Below, piece by piece: positions 33,810-37,253 of a stretch of 37,253 nucleotides of DNA. Source of the DNA: Promethearchaeota archaeon (GTDB lineage Archaea > Asgardarchaeota > Lokiarchaeia > Sigyniarchaeales > SOKP01). Location of the stretch: assembly GCA_016839765.1 (NCBI GenBank), contig JAEOTP010000085.1, forward strand, positions 1 through 37,253, given 5' to 3'. Under the pieces are notes generated by a model. The model had not been told where the DNA came from, ran no database searches, and saw nothing but the letters and a program-made list of their open reading frames with translations. Made by a program: the position numbers and the translations under genes. Within the stretch, counting starts at the first letter, position 1. Each line of letters opens with the position of its first letter.

Positions 33810-33980
33810 TTAATATAGAATATATTAAAAAGTTAAATTATCAATTTCATGAATAAATATGGTTGAATTTGTCAATAAAACCAAAAAATATAAAAGGAGC
33901 TTAATTGACTTAGATTCCAAACTTTTTTTAATAATTTTTTATTTACAACATTAAGGAAATTAATCTTTTAGGAAAAATTA

Positions 33981-35021
33981 TTGTTATCCACTATTTTTTT
34001 ATTAAAGGGTAAAAACTTTCATGACCTTAACCAGTTAGATATCTATAGTTATCCAGAAGATATCGTTAGAAATAATAACAAAGATTTCATTGAAAAGATT
34101 ATTTTTGGACATGATCAAGGTATGATAAGAGAAGGGTTTCGCAGTAGCCAAACTGTCCTTCGAAATCATGATATTAATAAAAAAAATCAGGATAATTTTA
34201 TAATAGGTATTCCCATTCCTCAAAAAATTGATGAGAATAATATATACACAATTAGTATTAACTCAAAAATGATTATTGGTTTAATCTTTGATGAAGAGGA
34301 TAACCCTTATGATTTTAAAGAGATCTTTGAAGATTTATCTTATGAGTTAATAAATAATGAAAAATGCTGCTCTTTTGAAGATGAGTTAGAAATCGAAAAC
34401 TTGTTAATAACATTATTTATAGATTTACGCAGATATGGTGATGAGATTTTAGCGAAATATCCAGAAGTGTCCTTTCAACCAGTAGGGATGTTTATAAAAG
34501 TATTTTTATTTGGAATTGATGAATCGGGAAAAACTTCTTTAGTGAGAAGGATTAAAACAGGTCAATTTGATGATAATTTCTTTGCTCCTACAAGAAAATT
34601 TGATATTAAATATGTCCAAAAAGAAAAAGATTTCCTTGCCTTTTGGGATATTCCCGGTCAAATTTCATTTCGTGAAAAGTGGTTAAAGGGTATCCAAGAT
34701 TCAAATATATTAGTCTATATGATTGATGTTGCTAATCAACTACGTTTTGAGGAATCTAAACAAGAATTTTGGAATGTTATAAACGAAGAAGTGACACCAG
34801 AAATCCCTCTCTTAATTTTAGGAAACAAAATAGATTTAATTAATCATTCTAAGGACAATAATCAAAAACAGTTAACAAGAATAGAAAATGAAATTATTGA
34901 CTATTTTGAATTTCATAAATTGAGAGATAGAGAATGGAATTTCTTATTTACCTCAGTTAAAACCAATTATAACATTGAAACTGTATTAAATACAATTTTT
35001 TCCTTAACATCTCATATATAA
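33981..35021 (+). CDS. Arf-like small GTPase with extra N-terminal (longin-like?) domain
   Basis: Residues about 170-346 form a Ras-superfamily GTPase: G1 G178-I-D-E-S-G-K184-T185, a switch Thr at 204, G3 D223-I-P-G-Q227, G4 NKID (282-285) and G5 near TSVK. The WDIPGQ motif and general layout are Arf/SRbeta-like. Residues 1 to about 165 are a separate domain with mixed strands and a helix after IYTISINSKMIIGLIFDEEDNP, which resembles a longin or roadblock fold; that part is inference. There is no myristoylation or prenylation signal. The TTG start has TAGGA upstream; no better start exists. The gene is followed 89 bases later by a V4R protein and then by a Rab-like GTPase. Confidence 0.83.
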   Translation: MLSTIFLLKGKNFHDLNQLDIYSYPEDIVRNNNKDFIEKIIFGHDQGMIREGFRSSQTVLRNHDINKKNQDNFIIGIPIPQKIDENNIYTISINSKMIIGLIFDEEDNPYDFKEIFEDLSYELINNEKCCSFEDELEIENLLITLFIDLRRYGDEILAKYPEVSFQPVGMFIKVFLFGIDESGKTSLVRRIKTGQFDDNFFAPTRKFDIKYVQKEKDFLAFWDIPGQISFREKWLKGIQDSNILVYMIDVANQLRFEESKQEFWNVINEEVTPEIPLLILGNKIDLINHSKDNNQKQLTRIENEIIDYFEFHKLRDREWNFLFTSVKTNYNIETVLNTIFSLTSHI

Positions 35022-35110
35022 TCATTAAATTTATAAATCTGGACAGTTAAATTTCTATTATATTAAACATTTTCTTGAAATCAAAATATTAAATTTCTTA
35101 AAGATAAACT

Positions 35111-35707
35111 ATGTATAAACGATTAAAAAAAGAATTACAAATTAATATAGAAGATAAAGATGGACACTTATTCTTAGGTGAAAAAAAGAAAGATATACGC
35201 CTTTTAATGTTACGTCCTAATGAAATTCTCGAATTTGCAGAATTCGCGGGCAGTAATGCGGACGATATTCTTATATGGGTGGGGAAGACTCTTGGAAAAT
35301 CTCTACTGGAAAAATTTTTCTATGAAAAAGACTGGAGCACTGAAAATATGGCAACCAAAAAAGAAGTGGTACTAGGTATCTTGGAATCTTTAATTCTTAT
35401 GGGGTATGGAGCTCTAACTGGCACATTCAAAAAAGACCACATTATAGTTAATGTATATGAGTCCTTAGCAAGTCAAGAAAAAGATAATATTATGGCTAAA
35501 AACCTTTGTCTTCTGTATTTAGGAATATTTAACGGAGTATTTGAAATCTTAGGAATAGATGTTGATGGAAAAGAAATTGAATGTATTCTCACAGGCGGAG
35601 ATAAATGTTCATATAAATTTGATTTTATTGGTGAAGAGATTGATGATAAACTGGTTGATGAAGAATTATCAGATCAAGCAGTCTCTGATTTTTTAGCCTC
35701 TCTCTAA
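35111..35707 (+). CDS. V4R/Bet3-like (TRAPP-fold) domain protein
   Basis: The 198 residues match the V4R domain, which shares its fold with the TRAPP subunit Bet3. The N-terminal helix-rich half is RLLMLRPNEILEFAEFAG, then DDILIWVGKTLGKSLLEKFF. The middle strand is DHIIVNVYESLASQ, followed by a helix ending LGIFNGVFEILGI. The signature is E157-C158-x3-G-G-D-K-C166-x-Y-x-F, with the two cysteines of the V4R motif. An acidic tail of about 25 residues follows. V4R domains bind hydrophobic ligands or serve as protein-interaction modules. The location between an Arf-like and a Rab-like GTPase suggests a GTPase partner. The gene has its own upstream gaps, so it may be transcribed separately. Confidence 0.8.
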   Translation: MYKRLKKELQINIEDKDGHLFLGEKKKDIRLLMLRPNEILEFAEFAGSNADDILIWVGKTLGKSLLEKFFYEKDWSTENMATKKEVVLGILESLILMGYGALTGTFKKDHIIVNVYESLASQEKDNIMAKNLCLLYLGIFNGVFEILGIDVDGKEIECILTGGDKCSYKFDFIGEEIDDKLVDEELSDQAVSDFLASL

Positions 35708-35857
35708 TTCATGTGTTCAAAAAAAGTTAAATTTTTTCCATTATCTTTAAAATTATCGTATGTTAAGAACTAGTTATAATCAAGCTAAGGTTAAGTGAAA
35801 AAATATAAAGCCTTATTAATATTAGAATTTAGGTAAGTCTAGATTTATTTAATAAGA

Positions 35858-36397
35858 ATGATTAACTACAAAAAGCATTTTTTTAAGACGATAATCGCTG
35901 GGGAGGGTGGTGTTGGAAAAACAACACTCTTACACCAATATATTAGAGGCGAATTTAGGCCAGAAGTTCAAAGTACGATTGGTTCTAATTTTTTTGTAAA
36001 ATATGTTAAAATTCCTCAAGCTAATAATATTTTAACCCTGCAGATCTGGGATCTTGCTGGTCAAGCTCGTTTTAAATGGGTTAGACAAGCTTTCTATAAA
36101 GGAACTAGAGGAATTGTATATATGTTTGATTTAACGCATTATGAATCATTTGAGAATTTGAATTTTTGGAAGGAGGAAATAGAGAGTACTGTTGGAGTTC
36201 AACCTAGTATATTGGTTGGAAACAAACTTGATTTATTAGAAACTGAAATTAGAGGTGTACCTTTAGAAGAATCAAACACTCTTAAGGCCAATCTTGCTTC
36301 CTGCGCTTATATTGAAACAAGTGCTAAATTTGGTACTGGAGTAGATGATTTATTTAGTAAACTTGCTATAGAGATGTATAAATCACAGGATTTTTAA
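35858..36397 (+). CDS. Ras/Rab-family small GTPase
   Basis: The 179-residue protein is a complete small GTPase: G1 G15-E-G-G-V-G-K21-T22, the switch I Thr40 in STIGSNF, G3 W64-D-L-A-G-Q69, G4 N122-K-L-D125 and G5 E-T-S155-A-K157. The WDLAGQ motif, the catalytic-type Gln69 and the ETSAK box are closest to Rab/Ras rather than Arf. There is no C-terminal cysteine for prenylation (it ends MYKSQDF), so membrane attachment, if any, must be through a partner. Asgard archaea encode many such GTPases. It is separated from the V4R gene by 150 bases, and no GAP is visible nearby; a GEF role for the V4R protein is only a hypothesis. Confidence 0.95.
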   Translation: MINYKKHFFKTIIAGEGGVGKTTLLHQYIRGEFRPEVQSTIGSNFFVKYVKIPQANNILTLQIWDLAGQARFKWVRQAFYKGTRGIVYMFDLTHYESFENLNFWKEEIESTVGVQPSILVGNKLDLLETEIRGVPLEESNTLKANLASCAYIETSAKFGTGVDDLFSKLAIEMYKSQDF

Positions 36398-36477
36398 TAC
36401 AAAATTAGACCCATCAATTTATTTCTAGAAATGAAATTTCACACTAATTTTTTGAAAATAATATTTTTCAATCAATT

Positions 36478-37253
36478 TTATTGTTTCTTGATATATGATG
36501 CTATCATCATACCATAGTACGTGGGAGTTTCTCGAATTAATACATTTGGTATAAAATTTTTATTATCAATCATACCCTGGAGAATAACAAATCCGATGAA
36601 TCCACAACACAACGCTTTTTCCAAAAGAGGGAGAACTTTTTTGGTGAGAATTTTACTATCCAAACTTACAGCCCACTCTTGAATCATCTTATCAAATTTT
36701 TCTGCTTCCTCTGCAAACCCAAATGGTCCTTTAGGGTTATGTGTATGACCAAGATCAGCACTTATAATTATTACTACCCGTTTCTCGATCGACTCGAAGA
36801 AAAGGTTCAAATCATTTCCTAAAGTTATTGTTTCGAGTATTAATTCTTTAGTTTGTTCAAGTCTTCTCAGAGTTTGTGAGAGGATAATATATTCTGGATT
36901 TGACGATAGATTCCTCAAAAACCAGAGAGGAACTGCTTCACCCCATCGAATAGGAACATTAACACTCATCGTGTAAGCTGAAATCCCGTGGATTGCGGTC
37001 TCTTTTTCATATAAATAATTTAAAAGTTGATTGGATATTTCCTGATTGATTTTTACATTTACAGAATATTCTTGGTATTCACCATTCCATTCTGCAGTCC
37101 CACTGGCACACTTATTTAAATAAATCCCATAATCATTTGATAAAGCAATACTATGAGGTGTTGTTAGGAAAATAATCTCTGGTTGCAAATTATCAATAAT
37201 TTTTACAACTTTTTTCATTTCATTGTGTAAATTAATTGCTTGCTTTGGTATCC
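36478..37253 (-). CDS. LigB-type (class III extradiol dioxygenase-like) protein, N-terminus cut off
   Basis: The frame runs open to the right edge, so the start lies outside. An in-frame ATG at 37218 is internal, because the residues before it (IPKQAINLHNE) belong to the domain. Visible family features are IIFLTTPHS (first metal His), MSVNVPIRWGEAVPLWF, VIISADLGHTHNP (second His region) and a C-terminal CGFIGFVILQGMI followed by PTYYGMMIASY. The LigB fold also occurs in MEMO-family proteins such as the one at 10843-11727, but this is a separate gene with clear dioxygenase-type spacing. Some archaeal members are extradiol dioxygenase relatives of unknown substrate. Metal use is inferred from the His positions. 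Confidence 0.8.
   Translation of the reverse strand, partial: IPKQAINLHNEMKKVVKIIDNLQPEIIFLTTPHSIALSNDYGIYLNKCASGTAEWNGEYQEYSVNVKINQEISNQLLNYLYEKETAIHGISAYTMSVNVPIRWGEAVPLWFLRNLSSNPEYIILSQTLRRLEQTKELILETITLGNDLNLFFESIEKRVVIIISADLGHTHNPKGPFGFAEEAEKFDKMIQEWAVSLDSKILTKKVLPLLEKALCCGFIGFVILQGMIDNKNFIPNVLIRETPTYYGMMIASYIKKQ

Noticed and set aside
37183-37218. ATG 37218 as the start of the LigB-type protein
   Set aside because: The frame is open to the window edge, and the residues before the ATG (IPKQAINLHNE) fit the family's N-terminal helix, so the gene is truncated by the window, not short.
1-37253. CRISPR arrays, insertion sequences, tRNA and rRNA genes
   Set aside because: No regularly spaced repeats, transposase-like proteins, tRNA cloverleaf or conserved rRNA sequence were seen by eye. 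A covariance-model search would be needed to exclude small RNAs.

Overview
The window is strongly A+T-rich archaeal DNA, most likely from an Asgard archaeon of the Lokiarchaeota type. The archaeal core is clear: a complete A/V-type ATP synthase operon, RadA recombinase and a tRNA-splicing endonuclease. The Asgard assignment is an inference from the right end, which carries a Ras/Rab-type GTPase, an Arf-like GTPase fused to an extra N-terminal domain, and a V4R/Bet3-like protein. No rRNA, tRNA, CRISPR array or insertion sequence was recognised.

Layout. (1) 1-438 is the 3' end of a PhoU/DUF47-like gene. (2) 602-9653 is the ATP synthase operon in the order K-C-H-F-E-A-B-D-I, followed by a zinc-ribbon membrane protein. 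(3) 10118-19200 holds housekeeping and conserved genes: tRNA endonuclease, MEMO-family protein, a coiled-coil protein, a PfkB sugar kinase, a YdjM-like membrane protein, an OsmC-like protein, an MBL-fold hydrolase, RadA, a membrane protein and a phosphohexomutase homologue that lacks the catalytic serine. (4) 19393-21105 is a GH57 branching-enzyme-type glycosidase. (5) 21114-24094 is an accessory patch: the C-terminal remnant of an acylase-like hydrolase, a condensation-domain (HHxxxDG) acyltransferase and a divergent tandem winged-helix regulator, with palindromes between the last two. (6) 24102-25926 holds small conserved genes (DUF3795, VOC, zinc ribbon). (7) 25942-30183 is a minus-strand sugar cluster: GalT-like uridylyltransferase, sugar nucleotidyltransferase with a left-handed beta-helix, and a second GH57 enzyme. 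(8) 30456-32284 holds an RHH regulator, a 503-base gene-free A+T-rich stretch and a D-2-hydroxyacid dehydrogenase. (9) 32412-36397 is the eukaryote-like GTPase neighbourhood. (10) A LigB-type dioxygenase homologue is cut by the right edge.

Working together. The ATP synthase genes overlap or abut from C to I, apart from a 14-base gap before E, and are probably co-transcribed and translationally coupled. The two GH57 enzymes, the nucleotidyltransferase, the GalT-like protein and perhaps the phosphohexomutase homologue suggest synthesis or remodelling of a branched glucan through activated sugars. The longin-like/Arf fusion, V4R/Bet3-like protein and Rab-like GTPase resemble the parts of eukaryotic trafficking regulators.

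Two genes have good Shine-Dalgarno motifs and conserved N-terminal sequence but no ATG, GTG or TTG at the proper place. They appear to start at ATT (22825, minus) and ATA or ATT (13961/13967, plus). The ATP synthase E subunit may be a third case (ATT at 2728). These genes are easily truncated by automatic annotation.
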